This document shows positions 1-7,789 of a stretch of 50,071 nt of DNA, piece by piece. Within the stretch, counting starts at the first letter, position 1. Each line of letters opens with the position of its first letter. Source of the DNA: Methanoregulaceae archaeon PtaB.Bin056 (lineage in GTDB: Archaea > Halobacteriota > Methanomicrobia > Methanomicrobiales > Methanospirillaceae); assembly GCA_002067095.1 (NCBI GenBank), contig MVQD01000067.1:1-50071 (forward strand), given 5' to 3'. The position numbers were made by a program, and so were the translations under genes. Under the pieces are notes generated by a model, which was given only the letters and a program-made list of their open reading frames with translations, did no database searches and was not told where the DNA came from.

Positions 1-717
1 TCTTGAGTGAATTGAAATTTTCCTTGCACAAAAAGAATATCGCATAACTTAGATATAAACCTAAGTATTTAAATCAGTAAAAGTGCAGAGTCACCTGCTC
101 ACGTGCGAAAGGTGGGTTGCAAAAGCCCTTGGGTTCCAATGGTGATATGTGGAATCTCCCGGCCATTCCAGGGAATACCGGAAGGCCTGCAAGGAAAAAC
201 CAGGGAAAGAGGGGGTCATTCCAATTGGTCACCTTTTCATCGCGCTCAACCCCAAAAAAATGGTGTATATACGATTTCTTCGGAGTGTTTCCCTGGTTTT
301 TTAGGAATGCGTGAGGTCACGCAAGTGAGTGGCATTCGCGTGCTTCAACCGGGATGCCATATGGATGTGGGCCATCATCGAGCGGGAAGTTGCATATTCA
401 AGGTCACGTATGGGGGGTATCCCCATCCGGGCAGGTCTCATCTCAAATCCCGGCAGATTGGGCGTACCTTTTCACTCTTCTCCCCGTGCAACCATTTGAA
501 TCCAGGAGTGCCGGATCAAAGCAGACTCTCTCGTTTCCCATTGGTCGCGGCTCTCTCCGGGCAGGAAGGGGTTACCCATGTATGATCTTTCCCTGCACAA
601 CTGCCGGGGGTGAGAACGCCCCGCCCCAGTAGCCTCTCCATGCATTCATGCGAGGGATATTCACTTTCACCCTCCCCGGCAGAAGTTTTTCTAGTGGATC
701 GCCTCCAGATAAGAAGT

Positions 718-837
718 GTCTGTATCAATGCCACCTTGAGGATACAGACATGGGCAGAAACGCCCATGGAAAAGTACTCTGCCAAGAGAAACCTGGATTC
801 ACGGGGGATCCCGGTGCCCCCTTTTTACGGGATCCCC
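718..837. other. three consecutive perfect hairpins
   Basis: Three perfect inverted repeats follow one another. GTCTGTATC (718-726) pairs with GATACAGAC (741-749). CATGGGC (749-755) pairs with GCCCATG (762-768) around a 6-nt loop. GGGGATCCCG (804-813) pairs with CGGGATCCCC (828-837). Stems of 9, 7 and 10 bp without mismatch within 120 nt are unlikely by chance, so a structured transcript or a set of protein sites is inferred. The repeats are symmetric, so the strand is unknown. Confidence 0.55.
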
Positions 838-903
838 TTCTCTTTTCCCCAGTGGAAGACCTTCGATCAGCCCCCACGTAATCTTGCATTAAAAGCTTCT
901 GAT

Positions 904-926
904 TTCGATTTAAGGAGTAAATCGAA
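904..926 (+). other. hairpin with AGGAG loop and following T-run
   Basis: A perfect 9-bp stem, TTCGATTTA (904-912) with TAAATCGAA (918-926), closes on a 5-nt loop reading AGGAG. A short T-run (GACTTTTTCC) follows. On the plus strand this resembles an intrinsic terminator or a hairpin that exposes a purine-rich, Shine-Dalgarno-like loop. No start codon with a sensible frame lies just downstream, so a terminator or the end of a structured RNA is more likely than a translation switch. Confidence 0.5.
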
Positions 927-1279
927 GACTTTTTCCTCCCATCGCGGATAACGTGCAAAAAATTCATATACCGTATGTTGCTATACCATATCTTGGGGAC
1001 AATAGGCCCACTGAGAGAAGGATTGCGCGATTACTTCAAAAGAAATCCATGAAATGAATTAAACGGGATGAACAGGCATGGACCTTGCGAAGCCGTGATA
1101 GAAGAGACAAGGCAACGCCAGGAAAGCCTGGGAGTGCCCTGCAGAAAATTGTTCATCGATCCCTCATGTGCAGAACCCCGATCCTCCATCTCATCCAGTT
1201 ACCTATTTAAAGGAAACACAAACCATATCTACACAAAACAGCCCTCCCCCCGGCTGGCATAGCATCCCAATGATAGCCC

Positions 1280-2404
1280 ATGATTACCGTTCTGTTCGTG
1301 GATGACGAGCCGGCCCTCCTGGATGTTTCGAGGCTCTACCTGGAGAAGACCGGGGATATAAAGGTCGACACCTGTTTTTCCGTTGAGCAGGCGATAGAAT
1401 CCCTCAAGGAACGCTCGTACGACGTCATCGTATCTGATTACGAGATGCCGGGGATAGATGGCATAGAGTTCCTGAAATTGTTACGAAACCTTGGTGACCG
1501 CACACCCTTCATCATCTTCACCGGCAGGGGACGCGAGCATGTCGTGATCGAGGCCTTGAACAGTGGCGCCGATTTCTATCTCCAGAAAGGAGGAGACCCC
1601 AAATCACAGTTCGCAGAACTCAGCCACAAGATCAGGCTCTCGGTAGAGCGACAGAGGAACGAGAGGTCACTTCAAATCACGCGGCATTCGGTCGACAAGG
1701 CATCCATCCGGATCTTCTGGTTCGACACCCGTGGAAGGATTATATATGCAAACGAAGCGTCCTGCAAGGCACTCGGGTACACGCCCGAAGAACTCCTGCG
1801 CATGACAATCGGGGAGATCGATCCATTTTTTACAAGGGACGAGTGGGACTTGTTCGTCCAACGATTGCGTGCGCACGGATCGATGATGCTGCAGGCATTT
1901 CACACCCGAAGAGACCGGGAGATGGTCGCAGTCGAGGTCTCGTTCACCATAAGAGACTTTCAGGCGCGGGAAATAATATTCGCATACTCCTGGAGTGCAG
2001 GTGAGTGGTCCGCAAATAAAACACGGGAAAAACAGGTGGAAATTCGCTGTCACCGGATTGCGGATGCGATGCCGTGCCTGTACTTTGAGGTTTCGACCGA
2101 TGGAACACTCCGGTTCTGGAACGATACTGCCTCGGTATTCACGGGGTACCAGTTTAAAAACCGGGCGAATCCCGGAGAGCTTACTTTCCTTGACCTGGTG
2201 CTCAAGGGCCAGCAGGCGCATATTGCCGGGATCATCTCAAGGGTGGGGGAGACATGCCAGAGCGAGATCATCCAGGTCCCTATGGTGGGAACCGGGGGAG
2301 CACACCGGACTGTCATCTTCCAGGCGCATGGATACGAGGGGCAAGCCGGCCGACATTTCGTGCAACTGCTTGAGATCTTCCCAAAGACCATGAGCACCCC
2401 GTGA
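1280..2404 (+). CDS. response regulator with two PAS-like domains
   Basis: The first 120 residues form a receiver domain: an acidic pair at D8/D9, the phospho-acceptor D53 in VSDYEMPG, T81 and K103. Two PAS-like sensor domains follow, about residues 135-245 and 255-370. No histidine kinase, GAF, HD or DNA-binding output domain is visible, and the protein ends at 374 residues after the second PAS. Such receiver-PAS proteins are common in Methanomicrobiales and are thought to relay signals from separate kinases; the input and output here are unknown. It is monocistronic, with gene-free DNA on both sides and a TATA-like box at 1204-1210. No good ribosome-binding site precedes the ATG. Confidence 0.85.
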   Translation: MITVLFVDDEPALLDVSRLYLEKTGDIKVDTCFSVEQAIESLKERSYDVIVSDYEMPGIDGIEFLKLLRNLGDRTPFIIFTGRGREHVVIEALNSGADFYLQKGGDPKSQFAELSHKIRLSVERQRNERSLQITRHSVDKASIRIFWFDTRGRIIYANEASCKALGYTPEELLRMTIGEIDPFFTRDEWDLFVQRLRAHGSMMLQAFHTRRDREMVAVEVSFTIRDFQAREIIFAYSWSAGEWSANKTREKQVEIRCHRIADAMPCLYFEVSTDGTLRFWNDTASVFTGYQFKNRANPGELTFLDLVLKGQQAHIAGIISRVGETCQSEIIQVPMVGTGGAHRTVIFQAHGYEGQAGRHFVQLLEIFPKTMSTP

Positions 2405-3239
2405 GTGAAAGGGGAATGCAAAGCCTCCTGCAGGAGGGATTATTCCCCCACCCCCATTGACTATCGGCACTTTCTTCCACGAAGAGCAAAATTCCCTGCG
2501 CTGGTTTCCAATGCCGGTAGAATTGATGCCACCAGGTGTGGAAGGAGAACTCAGTCCAGATTATCTCCCTGAAAGGATTCATCTCCCTTCGCAGGTCCGA
2601 GGGGAGGGTTCTGGAATAGGGTTTTTTGTTGCTCATTGAGCCAACGAGACGGCGGCTCTCCCCGCCATCAAAGGATTTGCCCTTAAAAATCGTTGCTGAA
2701 TTGGTGTCCAGGAAATCGACTCTTTGCTCTCTGGTAGTGGCAGGATTCACGAACAATGAACATTTTGTGCGGGCTCTCTTCTCCCCCACACCCGGATGCG
2801 ATGCGCCCCCGAGATGGGGCACCCTGGCGGCGTTTGGATAACCGGGGAGGTATGCAGACAACATCTCAATTCAGTTCCCAGAAAAACCAACCAGGAGACA
2901 AATGAGCGGAGACCTTCGGCCAGAGAGCGGACCCCATGTCAGGAAAAAAGGAGTCTTCACCCCAACTACTTGGAAAGATCGCAGTGTAACCCTATCAGTG
3001 TGTTCGCGCTTCAACCACGCTACTCCCTGCTTCCTGCCAACGGGTCTCTTTTATCCCGGATCAGATCCCGCCTGGAATAATGGGATTTTTGGGCATTCTC
3101 CTTCAATGGCGCGGATCTTCTGGGTGGTTTGAGAGATGCCCACCGACTATAATAAACTATATATTGCTATATGATAAGAAATAGAGAGAATACACGGGCG
3201 CAGCATTGGAACGGGGCTTGTTTGCGCCGGGAGGACCCT
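2405..3239. other. gene-free spacer
   Basis: Nothing coding is supported between the response regulator and the DUF5806 gene; short open frames occur on both strands without motifs. Besides the palindrome at 2424-2437, the only clear signal is an AT-rich promoter-like block, ACTATAATAAACTATATATT, around 3146-3165, which probably serves the downstream operon. Confidence 0.6.
2424..2437. other. 14-bp palindrome after the response regulator
   Basis: CCTCCTGCAGGAGG is a perfect 14-bp palindrome 20 nt downstream of the response-regulator stop codon. It could be the 3' end structure of that transcript or a dimeric protein site. It is followed by a short T-poor stretch, so it is not a classic terminator. 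Confidence 0.35.
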
Positions 3240-3809
3240 ATGCGTACACAGTATGGCCAGGAGGATGTCAACAAGTACCGTAAATTCAAGAAGGTGGATG
3301 GTGCGACCTACCGGAAGGTCAACCAGTTCCTCAGAAAGCGGACCTACGTCACCGCAAGGGAATGGGCCATCGCACGCCTCTGTACCGATTTCCGCACGCG
3401 GAGCGGCGCGGAGATGACTTTCATAGGTCAGCATTTACCCGAACTTGTCCCGTTCATGCAGGAATGCTACACCCCCCAGGCAGTGAACCAGGCCCGTAAC
3501 TCGTTCAAGAAGAAGATCTACAAGTCGGGGGCCACGTTCTTTTACGGGGCGATGTGCGGGTTCTTCACGAGCGAGGAACTTGACGACCTGCTCTTTGAGG
3601 CAAGCGAAGTTGCCCGGTTCCTCCTTGAGGTTGAGAAGACATCCCTTGATATCGACGAGGAGATCGAGATAGAGGACCGGATCACCGAGGTGATGAGAAG
3701 CGTCGGAGCGGCGGCCGCAAAGATCCTGCATGCAAGGATGCATGAGGAAGAAAAGGAGGGAGAGGGGCCGGTATCCGCCGGGATGCCTCCGGACGGGGAT
3801 ACCGCATGA
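3240..3809 (+). CDS. DUF5806 family protein
   Basis: The 189-residue product matches the remembered pattern of the archaeal DUF5806 family (a VNQFLRKRTY-like stretch, AREWAIARLC, TPQAVNQAR, and an acidic C-terminal helix). The family is shared by methanogens and haloarchaea and has no established function; it is soluble, with no signal peptide or membrane segment. The ATG at 3240 is chosen over an upstream in-frame ATG at 3171 because GGGAGG sits just before it and the upstream extension looks non-coding. An AT-rich promoter lies at about 3146-3165. Its stop overlaps the mobB start (ATGA), so the two are probably translationally coupled. Confidence 0.8.
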   Translation: MRTQYGQEDVNKYRKFKKVDGATYRKVNQFLRKRTYVTAREWAIARLCTDFRTRSGAEMTFIGQHLPELVPFMQECYTPQAVNQARNSFKKKIYKSGATFFYGAMCGFFTSEELDDLLFEASEVARFLLEVEKTSLDIDEEIEIEDRITEVMRSVGAAAAKILHARMHEEEKEGEGPVSAGMPPDGDTA

Positions 3810-4561
3810 GGGTGATCCATGTCGCAGGGGTCTCTGGATCAGGCAAGACCACCTTCATCAGGTCCCTCATCCCGATGCTCGGGCGAATGGGTCCCACCGC
3901 GGTCGTCAAACACCTTGGCCACCACCGCTACTCGCTCGAGGCCGGCAAGGATACCACACTCTTCCTGGGAGAGGGTGCGTCTGCCTCAGCAGGAGTTGAC
4001 GAGGAGAAGGCAGTGGTGGTGGTCCGCGGGCATACCCTTCGTGAGATCTTCCCGCTGATGTCGTCGATTGGAACAGAGTACCTCCTGGTGGAGGGATGGA
4101 AAAGCCACCCGCTCCCGAAAGTGCGTATCGGAGACCTGCCGGGTGCGACAGACGTGGTCCTTTCCAACCCTACCGCTGGTGAGGTCATTGAGTCCCTTGA
4201 ACTGTTCCCGCATTTTTACTCCCCTGAAGGACTTGCGCGAAAAGTACGGGGTGAGGACCCCGGGTGTGTGGTCCTGACCGGGCGATACCCGGCACCGGTC
4301 GAGAGAGGCACGCCGGATTCAAGAAGAGAGTTTTATCTCCGGTTTTCACCCATTCTAAATGAGATAGCAAGGAGTGCGGAATCCCGTCCCGGGGGAGCGC
4401 ATGCCATAGTGCACCTGCACCAGGGGCTCATCTTTGGGGGGGAGGATGCGGTTCTCGTGGCAGTGGGAGCACCGACTCCCGCAGCCGCCCTCGATGCATT
4501 CTCCTCCTGCCACAGGCACATGCTCTCCGCACTTGGCTCCGGCAGCTCGCACAAGGGGTGA
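3806..4561 (+). CDS. mobB: molybdopterin-guanine dinucleotide biosynthesis protein MobB
   Basis: The N-terminus carries the P-loop GVSGSGKT (residues 8-15) followed by the VVKHLGHH segment typical of MobB. MobB is a GTP-binding adaptor that helps MobA attach GMP to molybdopterin; methanogens need the dinucleotide cofactor for formylmethanofuran and formate dehydrogenases. At 251 residues it is longer than a minimal MobB (about 170), with a C-terminal extension (about residues 175-251) that I do not recognise. It overlaps the DUF5806 gene by 4 nt and abuts glmM, so it sits in the middle of a three-gene operon. No mobA is visible in the window. Confidence 0.85.
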   Translation: MRVIHVAGVSGSGKTTFIRSLIPMLGRMGPTAVVKHLGHHRYSLEAGKDTTLFLGEGASASAGVDEEKAVVVVRGHTLREIFPLMSSIGTEYLLVEGWKSHPLPKVRIGDLPGATDVVLSNPTAGEVIESLELFPHFYSPEGLARKVRGEDPGCVVLTGRYPAPVERGTPDSRREFYLRFSPILNEIARSAESRPGGAHAIVHLHQGLIFGGEDAVLVAVGAPTPAAALDAFSSCHRHMLSALGSGSSHKG

Positions 4562-4563
4562 AG

Positions 4564-5919
4564 ATGGAAGAGAAGAAACTCGAGAAGAGACTCTTCGGTA
4601 CAAACGGGGTGCGTGGCGTGGCAGGAAAGGACCTGACGCCTGCACTTGTGCTCTCGATAGGAACAGCGCTCGGCTCCATGCGCCCTGGCACTATCGCCGT
4701 GGGCAGGGACACACGGACATCGGGACCGGCCCTGGCAAGCGCCCTGAAGGCAGGGCTCCTCTCGGCAGGGTGCGACGTGGTCGACCTTGGCGTCCTGCCG
4801 ACACCGGCGCTCCAGTACCTCGTCCGGGACCACTTCGATGCCGGGGCGGTGGTCACCGCATCGCATAACCCTCCCGAGTACAACGGGATAAAGGTGGTGG
4901 AACCCGACGGCACCGAGATGGGAGACGAGCAGTGCATTGTGCTCGAAGACCATATCTTCAAGGGGACCGCCTGCCATGCCCCCTGGGACCGCGTGGGCCG
5001 CGAGGTTGCGGCGCCATCGATGGTCGAGGAGTACGTAAAGGCGGTCGCAGGTTCATTTCCGCCCGGAACAGGCGACGGGAGACTGGTGGTGGCAGACCCC
5101 GGGTGCGGGGCTGCGGCCCTGACCACTCCCGATATCCTCACCCGCATGGGGTGCAGGGTCTTCTCCCTCAACAGCCAGATGGACGGGACCTTCCCGGGCC
5201 GCCTGCCGGAGCCTTCCCCGGAGGGGCTCGCACCTCTTGCCGACCTCGTGAAGACCACTGGTGCAGATTTTGGTGTTGCCCACGACGGCGATGCGGACCG
5301 GGCAGTCTTCATCGACGACCGCGGGAGATTCGTCGAAGAGAATCGGCAATTCGGCCTGATCGCCGATTTTATCTGCCGCACGCAGAAAGGAGTCGTGGTC
5401 ACCCCTGTGAGCACGTCCCGGTTGATCGAGGTCATAGCGCGCCGCCATGGGTCGAGGGTGGTCTACACCGCGGTGGGCAGCATCTACGTGGCAAGGACCA
5501 TGATCGGGCTCTCTACTGAGGGCACCACGGTTGCATTCGGAGGCGAAGGAAACGGCGGGCTCATATTTCCCGGGCACCAGCTCTGCAGGGACGGGGGTAT
5601 GACCGCCGCAACGATGGTAGCCCTGCTCGCGCACGCCCGGCAGCCACTTTCCGCCCTCGTCGACGCGCTCCCGCAATTCTTCATGATCAAGGAGAAGTTG
5701 CGCGAGAAGGATGGTTCGGGGCTGATAAAACGCCTGATCGAGGTGTTTTCGGGTGATTCGCTCGACCTGACCGACGGGATCCGCATCAACCGTGAAGACT
5801 CGTGGGCCCTGGTCCGGCCTTCCGGGACAGAACCGCTCGTGAGGGTGATGGTGGAATCGGTCTCGGAGACCCGGGCAAGGGAATTGTACGAAGAACTCAT
5901 GGGGCACATCCGGCCCTGA
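4564..5919 (+). CDS. glmM: phosphoglucosamine mutase / phosphohexomutase
   Basis: This 451-residue alpha-D-phosphohexomutase has the catalytic phosphoserine loop TASHNPPEYNG (Ser at about residue 100), the Mg-binding loop DGDADR (about 241-246), the sugar-binding loop GEGNGGLIFP and the C-terminal phosphate site RPSGTEPLVRV. The FGTNGVRG N-terminus is typical of archaeal GlmM, which converts glucosamine-6-phosphate to glucosamine-1-phosphate for UDP-GlcNAc; a phosphomannomutase role cannot be excluded. A GTG at 4558 overlaps the mobB stop, but the ATG at 4564 is better spaced from GGGGTG. A T-rich terminator follows the stop. Confidence 0.88.
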   Translation: MEEKKLEKRLFGTNGVRGVAGKDLTPALVLSIGTALGSMRPGTIAVGRDTRTSGPALASALKAGLLSAGCDVVDLGVLPTPALQYLVRDHFDAGAVVTASHNPPEYNGIKVVEPDGTEMGDEQCIVLEDHIFKGTACHAPWDRVGREVAAPSMVEEYVKAVAGSFPPGTGDGRLVVADPGCGAAALTTPDILTRMGCRVFSLNSQMDGTFPGRLPEPSPEGLAPLADLVKTTGADFGVAHDGDADRAVFIDDRGRFVEENRQFGLIADFICRTQKGVVVTPVSTSRLIEVIARRHGSRVVYTAVGSIYVARTMIGLSTEGTTVAFGGEGNGGLIFPGHQLCRDGGMTAATMVALLAHARQPLSALVDALPQFFMIKEKLREKDGSGLIKRLIEVFSGDSLDLTDGIRINREDSWALVRPSGTEPLVRVMVESVSETRARELYEELMGHIRP

Positions 5920-6258
5920 TCCAAGGCCCGGTCTTTTTTCCTTTTCCGGCGGATCCCAATCGCGGTCGAGGGTATTTTCACAACTATTCTCCCCGCGTCA
6001 GACATGAGGTTTCGCACCATTGGGTGGGGAGTGGTTTTCTGTTCACCACCCTTATACTGAAAATTAACGTTTTTTTTCCAAAAATAAAGGGATAATGGAG
6101 TTTTATTCAGATGAACCCAGCAATGATCATAAACCATTGAATGCGATATATTTCAGAGGCCGGGCCGGACGGGAATGATGATAAGTACGACCGTTGACAG
6201 ATCCCTTCGTGTAAATTCCGCGGGAATGAGAGGGCCCGCGCGGATTGGATATGTGAAC
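5920..6258. other. spacer upstream of acylphosphatase
   Basis: No gene is supported. The segment holds the glmM terminator, an interrupted inverted repeat GGGTGG/CCACCC within about 6023-6053, a T8 run near 6070, and presumably the acylphosphatase promoter. An in-frame ATG at 6175 would extend the acylphosphatase by 28 residues that do not resemble the family. Confidence 0.5.
5931..5949 (+). terminator. T-rich terminator after glmM
   Basis: A T6 run at 5934-5939 and a T4 run just after follow the glmM stop by about 14 nt. Archaeal termination commonly uses such oligo-T tracts without a stem. Confidence 0.55.
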
Positions 6259-6543
6259 ATGAAGACCGTGGAGATCCGCATCTCCGGGAGAGTCCAGAGG
6301 GTGGGGATGCGAAACTGCGTGCGGCATATTGCGGGAACACTGAGCATCAGGGGTGATGTGATGAACCTGCCCGACGGGACCGTCAGGATACGGGCGACCG
6401 GGGACTCCATCACCCTCGACAAGTTCATCTCCATGCTCTACGGGTGCCCGAGAGCCCTTATCAGGGATGTCGAGGTCATGGACATCCCATATACCCCTTT
6501 TTTGGACTTTGCCGTGGTCAGGGCAGAAGAGAAGGCGGATTAG
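6259..6543 (+). CDS. acyP: acylphosphatase-family protein
   Basis: The 94-residue product has the acylphosphatase fold signature: the phosphate cradle GRVQRVGMR with catalytic Arg18, and the NLPDG strand with catalytic Asn36. The family hydrolyses carboxyl-phosphate bonds such as acetyl phosphate. The cradle is unusual: the second Gly of the canonical VQGVGFR is Arg14 and the Phe is Met17, so activity should not be assumed. The ATG at 6259 matches the family N-terminus. The TAG stop overlaps the TAA of the convergent cas1 gene (tail-to-tail at 6540-6543), so the two share no operon but their 3' ends are locked together. Confidence 0.8.
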   Translation: MKTVEIRISGRVQRVGMRNCVRHIAGTLSIRGDVMNLPDGTVRIRATGDSITLDKFISMLYGCPRALIRDVEVMDIPYTPFLDFAVVRAEEKAD

Positions 6544-7502
6544 CGTCCCTCGCAGGACAGGACGAGGTAATCTTCATTCCTTATCAGTGCGCCCTGGAGC
6601 GCCACCACCTGTTCATCGATGATATCCTGGCGGATACGTTGCTGGAGCGCTTTCGTGAGCGCCTGAAGGAGTTCATCGCCGAGGATGCAGCGAGATGGGC
6701 TGCATTCGTAGTCCTCTTCGGCGATTCCTCCCCTCGCAATTGCTGATACCACGCTGTCCACCATCGTCGGTTTGAAGGGGTCGATCAGGTCATAGACAAG
6801 GCCGCCCTTCCCCTTGTGCAAAAAACCCATGTCCGGATCCAGGTGCGCCCCTATGGCCGCAACGCAGGCATTGCCAAAGAGAAGGCCATACCCAAAGGAG
6901 AGCATGGTGTTTACCACATCGAGGTGAGGCCGGGCAGTCCTGCGGCGGAACCCGAGTTCGGGGGGAATGGTCCTTGCAAGGATCTCGTAATACATGTCCG
7001 AGACGAGGCGGTGGACCCGCCGGAGTTCTTCCATCCTGACCAGGAACTCAAGCTCGGCATAACTCTTCTCGAGTATCTCAAGCTCTCCCTCGTAAAAAAG
7101 GGGTTCATCCTTATGATCCTGGAGCCAAATAAGCGCCTGGATCCGGGAATGGACGCTGCCTTTTGCGACTGCCAGGGCAAAGGAGTGGGAGAAAGCCTTT
7201 GCCTGCGCCTCCTTGACCACCTCGTCGTAGCGAAATCCGAATGGCCGGAGGACCCCGAGAGGCTCACCGTCCGCTTCAAAAAAGGAGATGCAGGATCCCG
7301 ATGCGAGCAGCCGTGAAATCACCGAGGTGTGGAGGGAATGGCCCCCCATCACCAGGAGGTGCCTCACCCTGGAGAGTGGCAACTCTTCAGTATTCCCATT
7401 CTTCTGCACGATCAGGGCCCGCGGCGTTGCCTTGAGGTGGGCCCCGAATCCTGACACCAGATACCATGGGACCGGGACGATGATGCACTGCTCCTTTACC
7501 AC
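6540..7502 (-). CDS. cas1: solitary Cas1-family integrase
   Basis: The 320-residue product has the Cas1 architecture: an N-terminal beta domain with PLSRVRHLLVMGG (about 42-54), and a helical domain with RPHLDVVN (191-198), MLSFGYGLL, GFLH (His229) and YDLIDPF (Asp238, Asp241). In active Cas1 a Glu in a GIEG-like helix completes the metal site; counting back from the conserved aromatic pair (Y171/Y172), that position is His164 here, and no nearby Glu fits. No cas2, cas4, effector gene or CRISPR array is visible in the window. Cas1-solo proteins outside CRISPR loci have been described in methanogens. No PolB or terminal repeats of a casposon are seen. About 290 bp of featureless DNA separates its start from paaK. 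Confidence 0.88.
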   Translation of the reverse strand: MVKEQCIIVPVPWYLVSGFGAHLKATPRALIVQKNGNTEELPLSRVRHLLVMGGHSLHTSVISRLLASGSCISFFEADGEPLGVLRPFGFRYDEVVKEAQAKAFSHSFALAVAKGSVHSRIQALIWLQDHKDEPLFYEGELEILEKSYAELEFLVRMEELRRVHRLVSDMYYEILARTIPPELGFRRRTARPHLDVVNTMLSFGYGLLFGNACVAAIGAHLDPDMGFLHKGKGGLVYDLIDPFKPTMVDSVVSAIARGGIAEEDYECSPSRCILGDELLQALTKALQQRIRQDIIDEQVVALQGALIRNEDYLVLSCEGR

Positions 7503-7789
7503 CCTTCGAAAGGGGGTTTTCCGATATACTCATTTCCAGGATTCTGCTACTTCAATGCATCGTCGACACGAATGATCGCAGGCGAGAACGGGTGGGATCG
7601 CATACACTCTCGATGCCATGCCATGACTTGACAATGTTTTTCATCCGCCGGCGCAAGATTCTATGAGTAGCCCACGTCGAATCTGCACGTACGACAATTT
7701 CCTCATCGTCGAGCAGAAAGGGACAGGCTGGACCGGTGGCAGAATGAGAGAGATGACAGGAGCCCGAGAGGACCTGGGGACAAGAGACC

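Larger units (their letters stand above)
1..1279. other. gene-free, hairpin-rich leading region
   Basis: No open frame here looks like a real protein: the candidates lack recognisable motifs, compete on both strands and have atypical composition. The stretch instead holds several perfect inverted repeats: ACTTAG/CTAAGT at 47-66, GCGTG/CACGC near 308-321, ATGGGG/CCCCAT at 410-426, and the strong hairpins listed separately between 718 and 926. A TATA-like TATTTAA at 1204-1210 probably drives the response regulator that follows. The region may be a long leader, one or more structured RNAs, or decayed DNA; the sequence alone does not decide. Confidence 0.6.

Noticed and set aside
103-967. Several overlapping open frames of 60-160 codons in the first kilobase, on both strands.
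   Set aside because: No motif, no ribosome-binding site, mutual overlap, and the DNA is full of perfect hairpins; non-coding is more likely.
6540-7502. Casposon.
   Set aside because: Only cas1 is present: no family B polymerase, no terminal inverted repeats and no target duplication are seen around it.
7503-7789. CRISPR leader or spacer-like repeats between cas1 and paaK.
   Set aside because: No repeated motif of any length could be seen in this 287-bp gap.
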